From: Nautilus pompilius
Taxonomy: Eukaryota > Mollusca > Cephalopoda > Nautilida > Nautilidae
Direction of reading: 5' to 3'
NCBI GenBank assembly: GCA_018389105.1
Contig: JACATO010000975.1
Location: 62,001-126,000, forward strand
DNA: 64,000 nucleotides
This document shows, piece after piece, positions 51,336-63,960 of this stretch. Both the position numbers and the translations under genes were made by a program. Position 1 is the first letter of the stretch; every line of letters starts with the position of its first letter. The notes below the pieces were generated by a model. That model was not told the origin of the DNA, made no database searches, and saw only the letters and a program-made list of their open reading frames with translations.

Positions 51336-51368
<33 letters not shown>
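51336..51368. repeat. (GT)n microsatellite
   Basis: About 14 dinucleotide copies, after an imperfect start. Confidence 0.95.
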
Positions 51369-51373
<5 letters not shown>

Positions 51374-52628
51374 GTTAGTTGTGTGTATTGCTCCTCTTGG
51401 AGCAGTAGTGGAGACTGAATCTAAAGCTTCAGCTTTTGTTGTAGCTATGGCCTTATGACCCCCATTTGTAGTCGAGGATCATTGTGGTGCTCGCACTCTA
51501 GTAGGGAACCTTAGACTCGTCAGTTTTGGAATGCTGATCCGGCACTAGTCCTAGCCCTAGGGTGGAGCCACTTTGATTTCTTTTGTTTAAGGTTTATTCA
51601 AGCTGGCAAGTTTCTGTTGGTCTGTGATGTAGCTAAAGATTGGTTTCATGTTTGGCTACTATAGCTATATAAGACTGAGGCCTTTCCTACACTCTGGTAA
51701 TATTTTTGGTGCAAGACTAAAGAGGTAGCTAGTCAGCCAACTCCTTTCCGAAGTCAGGAGACAAAAATTATTCAAGTGCTTGCCCCAGAACAGTTTTCTC
51801 TCTGTATGACACCATGCGCTATAAGAGAAAGTCGTTTGAAGTTGACAAAAGCAGGCTTTTGTGATCTCTCTCAATGCTAGATGTTGTTTACAACTAAAGC
51901 CTTACCATTAATTAGCACAGTACCAATTTTTACTCAAATCGGTTGTTCTCTGCTGTTGTCAGCTGCAAAAAAAAAAAAAAAAACAGCAGCAGCCGCCCAT
52001 TCTAAGAAAAAGTGAAGTCCTTTTAAGCACATTTAAACATGCAAAATAAGCTTTTGCCTTGAAGGCAGCCTAAATTCTGGTCAGTAATCAACTGTGTATC
52101 TGAAAAATTTTGCTTCTCAAATGCCCCGTTACTCATGATTGCATATTTTTTTCTGTAAGAAACTCCTTACATATTTTCTGAATATTAAGTTGGTCAGAGT
52201 GGATTTGCTGTTCTTTAAATTTCTGTAGTTACTCAAACTGATTTGTTGAGCAGAGAAGGCCAGGAATTTTGAAAGATGATCCTTTTTATTATAAGGCGAT
52301 GAACTAAAAAATGCCCTGGTACAAATTGAGTCTATGCTGGCAACATTTGTCACCTTAAATCAAAATTTGGACTAGGTCTTACAAATCTTTATGCTATGGA
52401 CAGGAAAAGATGCTGTGGATGACCCTATTGTCCAGTCTTGAAAATGCAGTCATCTTGTGATATAGAGTGCATAGGTTTGTTTATACTGTTTATTTTAATC
52501 ATATTACCATAAGGGTTATTTTGCTCTTATTTCATATATCTATGCTGGTTTTATAGGAAACTGCTATAAGGTTATTTCTATGCTTTTGGTAGATTTTAGG
52601 CTTGCCGCATAGGGTAGCTAACTATTAT

Positions 52629-52714
52629 CCATATTAAAAGCTTTAGCTACCTGATGGGAGAAAAGCATTTGCCATATTAAAAGCTTTAGCTACCTGATGG
52701 GAGAAAAGCATTTG
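52629..52714. repeat. Tandem duplication, unit 43 bp
   Basis: Two adjacent, apparently identical copies beginning CCATATTAAAAGCTTTAGCT, inside the LINE remnant. Confidence 0.95.
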
Positions 52715-54197
52715 CCATTTTTTGTGCTATCATTACTTCCTATTTTATCTAACACACTTTTAATCTGCTGAGTGCCTATTTTGCTTGCTATTTTAAAAAT
52801 GGTTAAACTACCTAGATCATGCGGAAGATGGATTACCTGTTTGCACATCAGGTGTTTGTGCTTTTGCCATAAGACCAGAACCAGTTCAGCTTCATTGGTG
52901 ATATGCACCCAGTCTGGCAGTCCTATGAATATCTTATATATACCATAAAGGGTCAGTGACTAGGCATCTGACTACCATTTCCTTATCTACAAGGCTGAGA
53001 TTATGGGCTGGTCAGCTTTTTAACTTACTTTTTATAAAACTATACCCTATCCTTTATAATAAAAACAGTCAGGATTGTAGTACACGTTTTGGAGATCTCA
53101 GCCATACCCCCTCAGTTTTGGGTTTGTTAATTTGAGTACCAGAGGCCCCTTTAAGCAACTAGCAATTGCCATACTTTTCATGTTCCATATAATGATCATG
53201 GTATCATTGATGTACTATGTGATCTCTTAGTTATTGGTATCTTTACTTGTTTCTCTTTAGCATGGATTGTACAGGCCAGCATCTCTGCAGTAACCCTGTA
53301 CAGTAAGACCCTAATAGTGCAGCCTTGTCATATTCCACAAGAGGGTTCCCAGTAAGACAACAAATAATCATTTTGACTAATTCTTGTTTGGATGTCAGAA
53401 TAACATAGACTGTATTAGTTGGATAAAATTTCTTGAACCCAAACTCATTTAATGTCTTAAACAGAAAAATCCACTCTATCCTATCAAACACTTCAATTTG
53501 ATCAATGGCTAGTGTGTCTGCTGTGGAACCTTCTGTATCTAGTTTATGCATAATTTCTCTGATCAGTTGGAGAAAGTCTGTCATGAACTGATCTTAAACT
53601 GATCAGGTTTGATCCATGCTAATGATTCATAACTTTGGCAATTGGTCTCCAATTATACAGACAATCCCTGTCACCTTTAAAGTGAGAGAACCCCTTGGTC
53701 AAACGCACTATTAGGCTGTCAGATCGCTAACTAATAGGTACTCAAACCTTTTATAGGACTTGGGTATATGACCATGGCTTCCAAAGGATTTATTGTTATT
53801 TAATGTCATTGGCATCTTTTTCATTTTGTATTATGAGGCCTTCACAAAGCTGGGCTTCCACTGTGTCTAGTTTACTCTCTAAGTAGCCTAATAGGGCAGA
53901 GCTTGAGGACTGGTCTTCTCACCAGGGGAGAGCTGTTTATAATTCTAATTATATCACTGATATCAGTCATGGTGTGTCTGTTTTTTAGTTTTATGACTAG
54001 TCATTAGTTTACCTATTGCTGTAGCCTTTTAATCTATAGTAGGCTTTGCTACAGCTATGCCTGCTAGTGACCTGTGCTCCGGCTCTTACTCTAGCACCTT
54101 TTGCTTTTTGAGCTAGTTAACTCTTTTTTAATTATATGGATCCTATCTAAGTTAGGTCATGTTTAATACCATTCTCTATGCTTCATATTTGACAATA

Positions 54198-55197
54198 CAG
54201 CAATACCCTGATTACTGTGGGTTCGATTACTGTGCTTTTCGATTTAGTGCAGTTGGCAGTTTGACACCAAAAATTTGAATACTGCGTATAAGAATTCGAT
54301 TTAATGTGGTACCGTTCGTTGCTCATCCCTTCATCGTTTGTGTACTGCTCGTTTGTTCGTTTGCACATATGTATACAATATCAGCTCGCATGCATGCATT
54401 TGATCAATGCTTCAGTATCTCTGTTGTGTCGCCTTCATACAGTGCACAGTGTTTCACTATTATTTCACATGAGTTCTAAATGAGTGAGTACCGCGAGTAA
54501 AAGTGGTGAAAGTGCAATGAAGAAGAGAAAAGTTATTGGATTGGAAGAAAAATTAACAATAATTACAGGGGCTGTAACAGAAATTATTCAACTTGGTTTA
54601 AACATGGGAATATCTGAAATAGACGATGGCAATGTCAGAGAATTGCTTGACTCACATGATGTGGATCTTAATGAAGAACTCTTTTAAAATTTAGAGTAGC
54701 AACGTGCATATGATGAGGATGATAGCCAAGATGGAACAGATGAAACTGAGATGCAAATAAAAGAATTCTCAATCAAAGAACTCAATGCTATTTTTAGAAC
54801 TTTTGAAGATGGAAAGCAGATGATAATGGATGCAGATCTGAATGTAGAAAGAGTGATGCAAGTCTGAAGACAAGTTGAAAATGCACTCATTTGTTATAAG
54901 GTCATTTACAAAGAGAAGAAGAAAGCATCATTGAAACAAACATCCCTTTTACAATATTTTCATAAACAATAAAAACATTTAAATTTTTTTGCATATGCTG
55001 ATGCAAGTCAATAAACTAGTAAAACACAATACTGTGTCCAATTCATTTGTTTCCTCCTTTATTTATATCGATTTTTATATGTTTTTCAAATTTTTCAAAA
55101 GTTTAGACAACAATCAATGATTTTACATATATTTATATCTTTAATTACTGCGGTGTTTTTGCCGCACGAATTAACTGCAGTAACCAGGGTATTGCTG
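54198..55197 (+). mobile_element. Complete 1000-bp Tigger-type deletion derivative inserted in the LINE
   Basis: Terminal inverted repeats CAGCAATACCCTGATTACTG (left) and the inverse of CAGCAATACCCTGGTTACTG (right) differ at one position, and both ends are flanked by TA (54196-54197 and 55198-55199). The interior keeps only the two ends of the transposase gene, with the catalytic middle missing. The low divergence of the ends suggests a fairly recent insertion compared with its LINE host. Confidence 0.9.
54481..54972 (+). pseudogene. Internally deleted Tigger transposase
   Basis: Opens at 54484 (an overlapping ATG is at 54480) with a typical Tigger N-terminus (MSTASKSGE then KKRKVIGLEEKLTII), then jumps to the C-terminal region: NVRELLDSHDVDLNEELF, a stop, RAYDEDDSQDGTDETE, QVENALICYKVIYKEKKKA and SLLQYFHKQ. 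The CENP-B-type DNA-binding remainder and the whole DDE domain are absent, so it cannot catalyse transposition. It could only be moved by a full-length relative. Confidence 0.85.
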
Positions 55198-55950
55198 TAC
55201 TCTATGCTGAGCTTCTTCAGTGCTAGTTTCCCTATATCCCACCATTACATTCCGACATAGTAAGAAACCTATTTAGTTGCATTCTCCAGTCTTCCCAGAA
55301 GGATTGGTGTGGGTCTCTGAATGTTTAAAGCTAGGCCAAACCTGGGAGTGATTTCTCCATGGAATCATGTCATGTATGATGTTCTGCAGGATATCTATGA
55401 GTTTAGCACTAACATACTGTTTTTTCTAGCCATTACCCTACTTATTCAAGTAACAAGTATATGACCTAGTGTCCAGGAATTTGTTTCTAAAAGTTTTTAC
55501 CTAGCCGAGTTGCAAACACAAGATTTGCAGGTGCGAGTTTAGCATAGATGCCTCCTTATCAAGTTGCATCTTGTTCATAGTCTACTGTTTTGCACCTGAC
55601 AGGATGCTAGATCTGATTTTGGCCCATTCCTCCTGAAAGTATTAGCAAAGTTCTGCCAGATTTTGCACACACTGCCCCAGGTGGTCCCAGTTAGTTTGAA
55701 ATAAGAACTCGATTGAAGCCAGGGAAAGGTTTCTGTAGCATTGCCTTTCAAGAATGTTCTGTAGAGTGGCATTATTATCAGTGGAAACTGAACATAGAGC
55801 AAGAAAATAGAATTCGAAATGACTAGGGCTGCTAGAACATTTTCTTGTCAACTTATGAACTACCAAAAGTGTGTGGTGTGGCCAGTGAACTAACTCCTCT
55901 TTGCCACTCAGCATGTACATTGGAGCAAAGATTTTTGTGGCATTCATTAT

Positions 55951-58685
55951 TTATGGATTTGTTATAAGTTGCTGGGCACAATAATTATGTGCATGCAATT
56001 TATTGGTTGCATCTCTAATTACTCTTGTGCGGATTGTCTAGGTCACTTATAAAAAGAATTGGGTACTGGATGACAATACTGTTATTCCATTGTCTAGTCT
56101 AAGCCTAAATTGAGTGCAGTTGATGACAACATTGTATTTTTTCTGTAATTTGAAATAAATAGCTGATTTTGTCGATAGGTAATTGTGTAATTCAATGTCT
56201 GCACAATTGTAATTACACTGAAAAGTTAAGGAGGATTTGAATGCCTAGTTTTTATATGGACACTTGGGATGTTTTTATAGTAAGTAAAATATAGATTTAA
56301 TGGGTTCATCAGTGTTAGTGGCATTTAAAATACTAAGTAGTGGCTATAAATAAAGTTAATCAAAAGGTACTTTTGAATAAATGTACAGCAACTAGTTTTG
56401 ATAACTATCTGGCTGGAATGTTTCAGTGGTAAGGTAGTTTGGGCCGAAATAGTAAATGATTTTGAAAATAGTTTGTCAGCACTGTTCAGGAAATAGGGCT
56501 TTAAAAATTTTCCTGCTTCTCTGTATCTATAACGATAGACAATATAAAATATTATTCTTTACAAGGATGCTGCACTGTGAATCCTATATTAACAAGGAGA
56601 TTGATTACTGGTAGTTATAGATTATCTAGTAGGTTGCATAGAAGATAACTTTGTTTGAAAGTAAATACTTAATTGTTTTGTTTCCGAAGACACTAGTGTG
56701 TGATAAGGAAGACTATAAAAAAAAAAAAAATAAGTGATTCTAATCTCTATGATATGATAATTTCATTAATAGTAGTACGGTGTACTGTTTATTCCAATGT
56801 CATAACATTAAAAATAATTTTAATTAAATCATAATGTAGTAATTTATATTTTTGTTATTTTAACCAGAATCAAAAAGATTGAATTTAATTTTAAGAAAAA
56901 ATGATAATATATATTTTTTTTATTTTTAAATAAGCTACAGTTATAGGAAACTGATATGATGATGAAAATTAAGGAAGACACTTGATAGACTAGAATTGAT
57001 TTTGGATTAAATGACAAAAGAAATGTTATGAATATTACACCAATCATTGATGAATATGGAAAGTTGCTGATGTATTTAAGAGGATCAAAATTTCAGATTG
57101 ATTATTTAGTAGCTCTTTTCTTTTAATAAACCAGTTTTTTTTTTTATTTACTAAAAAAATACTCAAAATGAATAAATAGAACAAATATACATTTATGCTA
57201 AATATACTAAAAGTTGCTAAGGAAGAAGGGATACAATGTTGCAGTCATAACGTCGTCGTTAAGTACCATAAGAAAAGCAAAGCTAGAGTGCATAAAGTAG
57301 AGACATCATATTGGGTCAATAGAGGCGTCTCTAGGAAAGCAGAGAGATTTTGCTGTTGAGATAGAGACTGCAATGTGGTACAAGGGCTTTTAGCTGAAAT
57401 GACAACTCAGCACCAGTATCTTCTGAAAAGTTTCTGAACGTTAATCTAGGCTAAATTGTCTCTTCCCTTGATGGCTGACTATCTTGGCATGATGTGCATA
57501 GGTTCATTCTTTTAAATGGCAACATCTATTCCAAATAGGGATTGCATATGACCCCCATATAACATCAAGTATCTCATCTCTTTACCCTAAATCTGTCATG
57601 GCATCATTTTGGAACCCACTGAGGTCAGTACTGTTATCAAAGCTAACACCCCTCACCAAAATTTCAGTGAGTCACTTATACAGCAGCAGTTGTATTAAGT
57701 ATCACACCATGAAACCTTCACCTGACTTTCTCCACACTCTGGCACATTGATCTGTAATAAAATCCAGAAAAAAATATTATCTCTTCTGTGGATATAACAG
57801 ATATTCATTCTCAGATTCACCATGCCCTGCAGTTAGATAAACACCTCTTCTGGCTGCACATCAATAGACTGGAGCCACTTACAACTTGTTTACGGATATG
57901 GATACCTGTTGCATTTTGAAGATCCAATTACAGTTGAGTTTCTACTCAGAAATTTTTTTTCTTGCTTGTGAGACCAAAGAGTAATACTGAAAATGCTACA
58001 ACATACTTGGATCAATTTCCTCTATGCCATCTAGCAGCACTACTAAATGAATATTCTGCCAAATCCAAGCCATAGAAATAATGCTTTGTTTTATACCAAA
58101 GTTGTATGTCACACAATGTTGTGTTTCTCCAGTATACTACTAATCCTTCTGGCAAGTTCTGTGGCTGCTGTGCTATTCCCTATCAACCAGCATTAAAAAT
58201 GTCCAATTTGGTGATGATGCAATGTGCCAAACCAACATTCAGCACTCTGACATTAACATTAAAATCTTTCTATTCATTTGCATCTCCAATCTTAATGGCC
58301 TTGAGGAAAGTTGGTCGCACTGTAGGTAAGTTCCCAAAGAGAGAGTTAGGGTTATGGATTAAATAAATTGTTCTACTATTAGATGTAGTTTTTGTGGTTA
58401 GTTGATAATCGTTTGATCTTTAGTAAATTTCGAGTAGTATATATTCTGATTGGCTATTTTCATCCATTTGAAATTTTAAGAAAAATCTTTTCTACCCATA
58501 ATGTAATTTTACTCATATTATAGCAGTCTATTCAAATAAGTGTGATACTTGTGTTATCATGATGGTTATTGGTTTCTTTACATAGATTTTATATAAATTT
58601 TCTGTTTTTTAAAATTATTTTTTATAAGTATGCAGATTTTTTCAACCTATGGTTTTGTCTGCTCAATCTCTTAATTTTCCCATGG
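55951..58685. other. Non-coding stretch, possibly old repeats
   Basis: About 57280-58370 has higher complexity and broken open frames on both strands, suggesting a decayed repeat that I cannot name. The rest is AT-rich. Confidence 0.3.
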
Positions 58686-58687
58686 TA

Positions 58688-59334
58688 TACGAGGTCTGTC
58701 CAAAAAGAAACTAAACTTTTAAAACAGCATGCCAACCAGCTGCTGCAGTGTATCGGTGACCTTGACCTTCAGTCTAATAATAGCCACATCATGCCACATC
58801 AGTTAATCATCAATCTACACACGCTAGTGTGAACGTGTGTTTAGTGCACTTGGCGATTTTTCGCAAGTTGAACAATGAAGGATCTTGAAGAGCAACGTGT
58901 TTGTGTGAAATTCTGTTTCATATTTGGAAAAACTTTGATGGAGACTTTTCTAATGTTGCAACAGGCCTATCTATGGGGAGGATTGTTTGAGCCGTACGCA
59001 ATGTCACGAGTGGTACTAGCATTTTAAATTGGGAAGAACATCCACTGAAGACATTCCCAAATCTAGACGACCTTCCACGACAACGGATGACGATCACATT
59101 GAGAAAGTGCCTGCTGTGATCCGTGGAAATCGTTGCCTGACTGTCTGTGAAATTTCCGAAGAAGTAGGCATCTGTAAAAGTTTGTGCCACATGATTTTAA
59201 AAGAAAAATTGAACATGCATCGTGTAGCCGCAAAATTTGTGCAGCGTCTGCTGACAGATGAACAAAAAGAGAACCGAGTCACAGTCAGTAAGGAGCTCTT
59301 TGATTATTCGGTTTCTTTTTGGACAGACCTCGTA
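58688..59334 (+). mobile_element. 647-bp mariner deletion derivative with intact ends
   Basis: Terminal inverted repeats TACGAGGTCTGTCCAAAAAG at both ends, extending about 25 bp, with TA on each outer side (58686-58687, 59335-59336). The interior encodes only the N-terminal DNA-binding region of a mariner transposase. The catalytic part is missing and the right terminal repeat follows directly. Confidence 0.9.
58875..59334 (+). pseudogene. Truncated mariner transposase, N-terminal HTH region only
   Basis: The ATG at 58875 starts MKDLEEQRVCVKFC. A small duplication near 58970 (TATCTAT) shifts the frame, and a stop follows. From about 59029 the second frame reads GRTSTEDIPKSRRPSTTT, CEISEEVGICKSLCHMILKE, and KFVQRLLTDEQKENRV, the second helix-turn-helix and linker shared with SETMAR-like mariners. 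After KELFD the frame runs into the terminal repeat. Confidence 0.9.
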
Positions 59335-60599
59335 TATATACACACAACTAATATATAGGTTTGTTAAAGTGTACTTTCATATACTATTCACTTGTCTACA
59401 TATTTATGGAATCTTATAGGTGGTTCAACTGCTGTATTGTGCCTCTTTAATCTTTTTGGCAGGGTTAGCAAGTGTTGGTTTGACATTTTACAATAAATAA
59501 TTTTCCAATTATTTAAAAAAAATTTTTTTTTTCATTTAACAAATGTTTACTTAAGTCTCCTAATGATAAATGTTTATTATATCTTAAATTGCTTATGTAC
59601 ATCTTGGTTCCCCTTTACACGAGATTGCTTGACTGGGTTAAAATAGAATAATCTATAATTTTTTTAAAAACTGCAAACAGAAACACACCCAATATTTCCT
59701 TTATTCATTACTGGTTCTCTCTGACAGTACTTTACTATACAATACCATGTAAATGAGATTTGTACACTTTTTTAGCATGACTCATTTGATCCTGTTGTTT
59801 AAAAGTCCCATTCAGCCCTTTTTGTCACAGACAGAAACAACTTCATTATGAATTTATCCAATAGTCTCTTTATCCTAGAGATTGTTTTTTGTAAGTTTTA
59901 TTTGGTGTATGTACCTGGTACTGAATACCCAATGCTGGAAGTAAATGCATCAAGCTAATGCATGGCTGGTATAATTATAAAGCCAATATATAATTTTTTT
60001 GTTATATAAAAAAGAGATTTAATTTGAGTTTATTCTCATAATATAAAATAACAAACTTTTATATATAGTTGCGTGTCATTTATTATGCGGATTTAATGCT
60101 AATTTTGTTGGTTTTTTTACAGTACAGTACAAAATGCTGTCAGTGTACAGTAAAAGCACATTGTATTTTTAACTATTTGATCAATGGAAATTGAAAGTTC
60201 TCCATGTAAAAGTAGCCAATGGCCTCTTATACTAAGTGAACTTGGAAAAAGCAAATCTCTTATTAACAGTTAAACAAAAAGCACAAATATTATTGCTGCC
60301 TATTGCTTGGATTTCTTGCTGTCTTTTTTTTTTCATGCCAGTATTTCAAACAAAATTATTTATTTATTAATTTAAAAATGAAAATCACTGACATCCAAAA
60401 ATATGTAGATTTCTCTGAGACTCAAATAGGGCATTCCAGTCACATGATACGATTACAAGCTTTACAGAAAAAGGCCAGATTAAGTTTTAGTTTGCAGATG
60501 GCTATATGCCTGCAGGAAATTCATAGGAACTGATGAATATTGAGAGGAGGCACACAGATAGACAATGGATCATTGGGTGACTGTCCAATTAAAAAAAAA
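59335..60599. other. Non-coding stretch
   Basis: AT-rich, no recognised feature. Confidence 0.4.
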
Positions 60600-61320
60600 A
60601 AACCATAAGGAAAAACTGTTCATGTGTATTTGATGCATAAAACTAACATTTTTTTGCAGTGAAGAGGAAACTGAACCAACTACAAATGTCAGATCGCATA
60701 CACATTTGGCAACATTGTGGACAATTTATTGACTGCATTGGCCATCATAGATAGACGCTACCACACTTTCCTGTTTTTGGAATATTGTCAGTTTCTTCCA
60801 ATGAGTTTTACATGGTTGTAGCTTGTCATCTGTAAACCACAACAAAAGATGGAGGTTGAAGAAAGTATTATTTGGGCCACTAAATGGTCACAGATGACAA
60901 TTTGTGAGGGAACTAACTTTTACCTGATACATCATTCTCTGAGAGTTTTGCTTATATTTGCAAACAGCCATCTGTTCAAAGAGGATAGTATTTTTATGTT
61001 GCTTTGGTTCATATCTGTGTAGCACAAAGATGGAAAGAGAGTCAGCTTCATAACTATGCTATGGCTTGGCTTGTCATTGATCTTAAACTCCATTGAACAT
61101 GTGGGCTATCCTTGACTGATTCCTGCAAAAGTTTCCACATAAACCCTCCTCCAGGACTCCCTAATACAGACACTGTAGTTCTTGGAATGGGCTGCAGTCC
61201 CACAACCCAGGATTGCTTATTTTGTCCACACAATGTATTAGCATATTTTTGCTTTATATAAGATAAAGGGCTGTAACACAAAGTATTAACCCCATTCATT
61301 TTTTCATTGCTATGTATTGT
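60600..61320 (+). mobile_element. Second Tc1-like transposase remnant
   Basis: Near 60690 the plus strand reads LQMSDRIHIWQHCGQ, like a Tc1 N-terminal helix. Near 61060-61230, across frames, it has a W-S-L-I-L-N-S-I-E-H-V segment (from the S-P-D-L-N-P-I-E-H motif) and LEWAAVPQPRIAYFV (C-terminal Q-E-W-x-x-I-P-Q-x-x-I segment). Heavily decayed; terminal repeats not located. Confidence 0.55.
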
Positions 61321-61556
61321 TCTGGTGTGAACAGGTGTTTCTTCAAATTTAGGTATTTGTTTATTTATGCCAAGTCATATATACATACATACATATTGAA
61401 ATGTGTGTGTGTGTGTGTGAAAACAAAAGACATCTTTGTCCATACCCAATGATTGACATTTTATGTTTATTGACAACTTGATTTACGTTGCAGGTCACCT
61501 AGTACATTAGTATACCAGTCTGTTGTGGCAAAGGGCTCGGGTTAGACTAATCTTGG

Positions 61557-61720
61557 TTTGGTGAACTTCTCATAGCATTGCTCTTTTGCATTAGTCCATC
61601 ATTGAAGGTTTCCTCTGGGGACTCAATTTCTTTCTGGAAACCAAAGTGCTAAGCTCCAAAAAGCACAGCACATCATGCAACCTCATCAGTTGTGTCTACA
61701 GTCATAGACAATAACCATGG
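61557..61720 (+). repeat. Copy 2 of a candidate dispersed repeat
   Basis: Diverged partner of 44140-44345: TTTGGTGAACTTCTCATAGC, then ATGCAACCTCATCAG and GTCTACAGT in the same order and orientation. Confidence 0.45.
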
Positions 61721-61999
61721 AAGAGGTAAATAAAACAACAGCAGCAATAAAGTTGGACGGTTTACATGCTTAATTACATTCAATTTTTCATATTAATAGT
61801 TTCAACATGATGCAATAGTGCTTTCTGCTGGGCTTTTGAAAATAAACATTATTTTATTTTAGTATAGAATATTTGCACTTACTGCATCAAACCTACACAA
61901 AGCCATGAAACATTTGGGTTGTAAAATTGTCTTCATAATATTTCTTGCTGAATTTGTGAATACTTTTATAGTAGTTGTCTTTGAAATTGTGTGTAATAC

Positions 62000-63960
62000 A
62001 ATAATGTACACCACTGTTAGTCTGGATTAGAAATTTGACCTTGGGAAATTCTGTATATGCAAACCAGTGAAGAACCTCCATATTCAAGAGTCAGTTCATT
62101 AGTGTTAGAAAATCTGCTCATTGGTGAGAACAAAAAACAAAATGTATTGTCTGAGAATGTACAAGGATCCCTGTCTGAGAGAGACTTCTGTGAAGATCAC
62201 AAAATTGGAAATATTTCTGAAAGCTTATGTGCTTGGGATGTTAGATACTTCATGGATTGCCTAAAAGGTACAAAAACATTTGCCGATTTAGAAACTAGAA
62301 CTTAATGAAAAATCAATCGAAGACAGCATTTTGAGAAAAGGTTGATATATTCTAAAAAAAAAAAAAAAATGTTCAAAGATTTTAGTTTTGTTTTGTTTTT
62401 TGTTGCAGACATTACAATGTCAGGGTTGATAAGAAAATATTGGGTACAGGAAAACAGATTCCATTTAAAAAAAAAAAAAAATCGTAAACCTGTTACCATG
62501 TGAATTGTGATCATCTTCCAATCATTGAAATATTTAATGGATGACAAGGAGTTCCTTTATCTGGAAATTGTGAAGTTGGCCTTTTTGCAGAAGTTAATCT
62601 TGTAAGAAATGAAGAAAGCTTTGTTTCTGTGTTTCTGCTGGTGACAAAAAGCTTGAGCAGGATTTCTAGAACTTTAATTCTGTTGCAAACTATATTATTA
62701 AAACAACTCAGAATGAATTGATATAATATATATGAGATGTGATGCTCAACAGTAAAATTAGCAGGGTTAAAATCCAAATGTATGCAATCATGTTTGATGA
62801 AACTGGATATTTCATAAACTAGCCAATTCAGCCTTTGTCTTCAATATTTTATGATAATGCAATGCATCAGGATTTTATTGGATTTTTAGATGAATACACT
62901 AGAGTTGTGCTAATCATACTTAAAATCTAAATTTTCAAGATGTATTGAACTACAGTTAGTGAGAAATGCTATAGAAATTGCTGAGACAACAAAACGTGCA
63001 ATTTTTCAATTCATCTGCTAAGCATAACTCTACACTGAAAAACCATTTGCATCACCAGCTTATTTTACTTTGTGTAACTCAATGTATTGAAATACATGAC
63101 TAGTTAATATCATTTCAAAATACTTTACTCATAAATTATTCAATGTCTTAAGGAGGTATTGATTTAGAATGGAAGAGCATTTAGTTTGTTATCAGATGTA
63201 ACAAGCTGCGAATTTATTATATCAATACAGCATTTTGTGTGAAGTAATTTCCATAACTTTACTTAAGTAAATATTTACAAAATTAAATGTGTAGTTTTGA
63301 ATCAAGGATGACTTTTGTTAGAAATGTTGAAAATTATTTTAGTGAAATTTTCAAAACAGTTTCTCAAAGATGTACACAGTTAGAAATACAAATTTCTGTG
63401 TCTTCTAGTAATTGATAACAAACCATAATATAAAACATGCCTTCAGAAGCAAATGAGGAATATTACTGAATAATGTTATGCTCCTCCTCTTGACAATATA
63501 CTAAATGACCTGAATGTATACTTTTCAAACTGCCTGCAAACTACTACAAAATATTCTACTAAAAGAAGTCATAAAAGAAATTGAAATTATATATACTAAA
63601 GTTTTACCATGTGGTTATATGACAGACATAGTAGAAATGAAGTTACTGGTGGAGTGAAAAAACTTATGAAGAAACTATTTCAAATAATGCAGCTGACTCC
63701 ATTGCATCTTTGTGATGAAACCAATTTTCCAAATATAAGCACAATTTAAAGATATTTGATACCCTTCCTTCTGGAACAGCAAGTACAGAAAGAAGTTTTT
63801 AAACACTTCAAAAGTTGAAAACTTGGGTAAAATAAACATGAAGAATGAATAATTAAATGGCCTAGCTTTATTATATGTACATACAAACATTAACATGCCA
63901 ACAAAAGGAATAATTGACTGATATGCTAAAATCAAGTTGAGAAACATTCTTTTTATTCTG
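62000..63960 (+). mobile_element. hAT transposon remnant with DUF4371-type N-part and C-terminal dimerisation domain
   Basis: Near 62800-62890 the plus strand reads FDETGYF and NAMHQDFIGFLDEYTRVV across frames (like the D-E-x-x-D-x-x-x-x-E-Q and E-D-F-I-G-F segments of DUF4371 proteins). Near 63750-63830 it reads FDTLPSGTASTERSF followed by TLQKLKTWVK and LYYMYIQT, the hAT C-terminal dimerisation motif (P-x-x-x-A-S-x-E-R-S-F-S-x-L-x-x-x-K). Dense stops: a dead copy. An 82-codon open frame at 62057-62305 may be part of it. The ends may be beyond the window. Confidence 0.75.

Larger units (their letters stand above)
44346..52119. other. Intergenic or intronic stretch
   Basis: AT-rich, with microsatellites. 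A 124-codon minus-strand open frame at 49678-50052 has no recognised family. No exon or RNA gene was supported. Confidence 0.35.
52120..55950 (-). mobile_element. LINE retrotransposon remnant, reverse transcriptase on the minus strand
   Basis: In order on the minus strand: WWDIGKLALKKLSIE (55246-55202), typical of the linker between endonuclease and RT in L1-like LINEs; then, beyond a Tigger insertion, a basic segment with KAKGARVRAGAQ near 54100; LLGYLESKLDTVEAQLCEG near 53900; and the RT segment LDTEGSTADTLAIDQIEVFD followed by RIEWIFLFKTLNEFGF near 53560-53440 (DQEKAFDRVEW-type motif). The YxDD catalytic motif was not found. Many stops: a dead copy. Outer limits are approximate. Confidence 0.75.
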
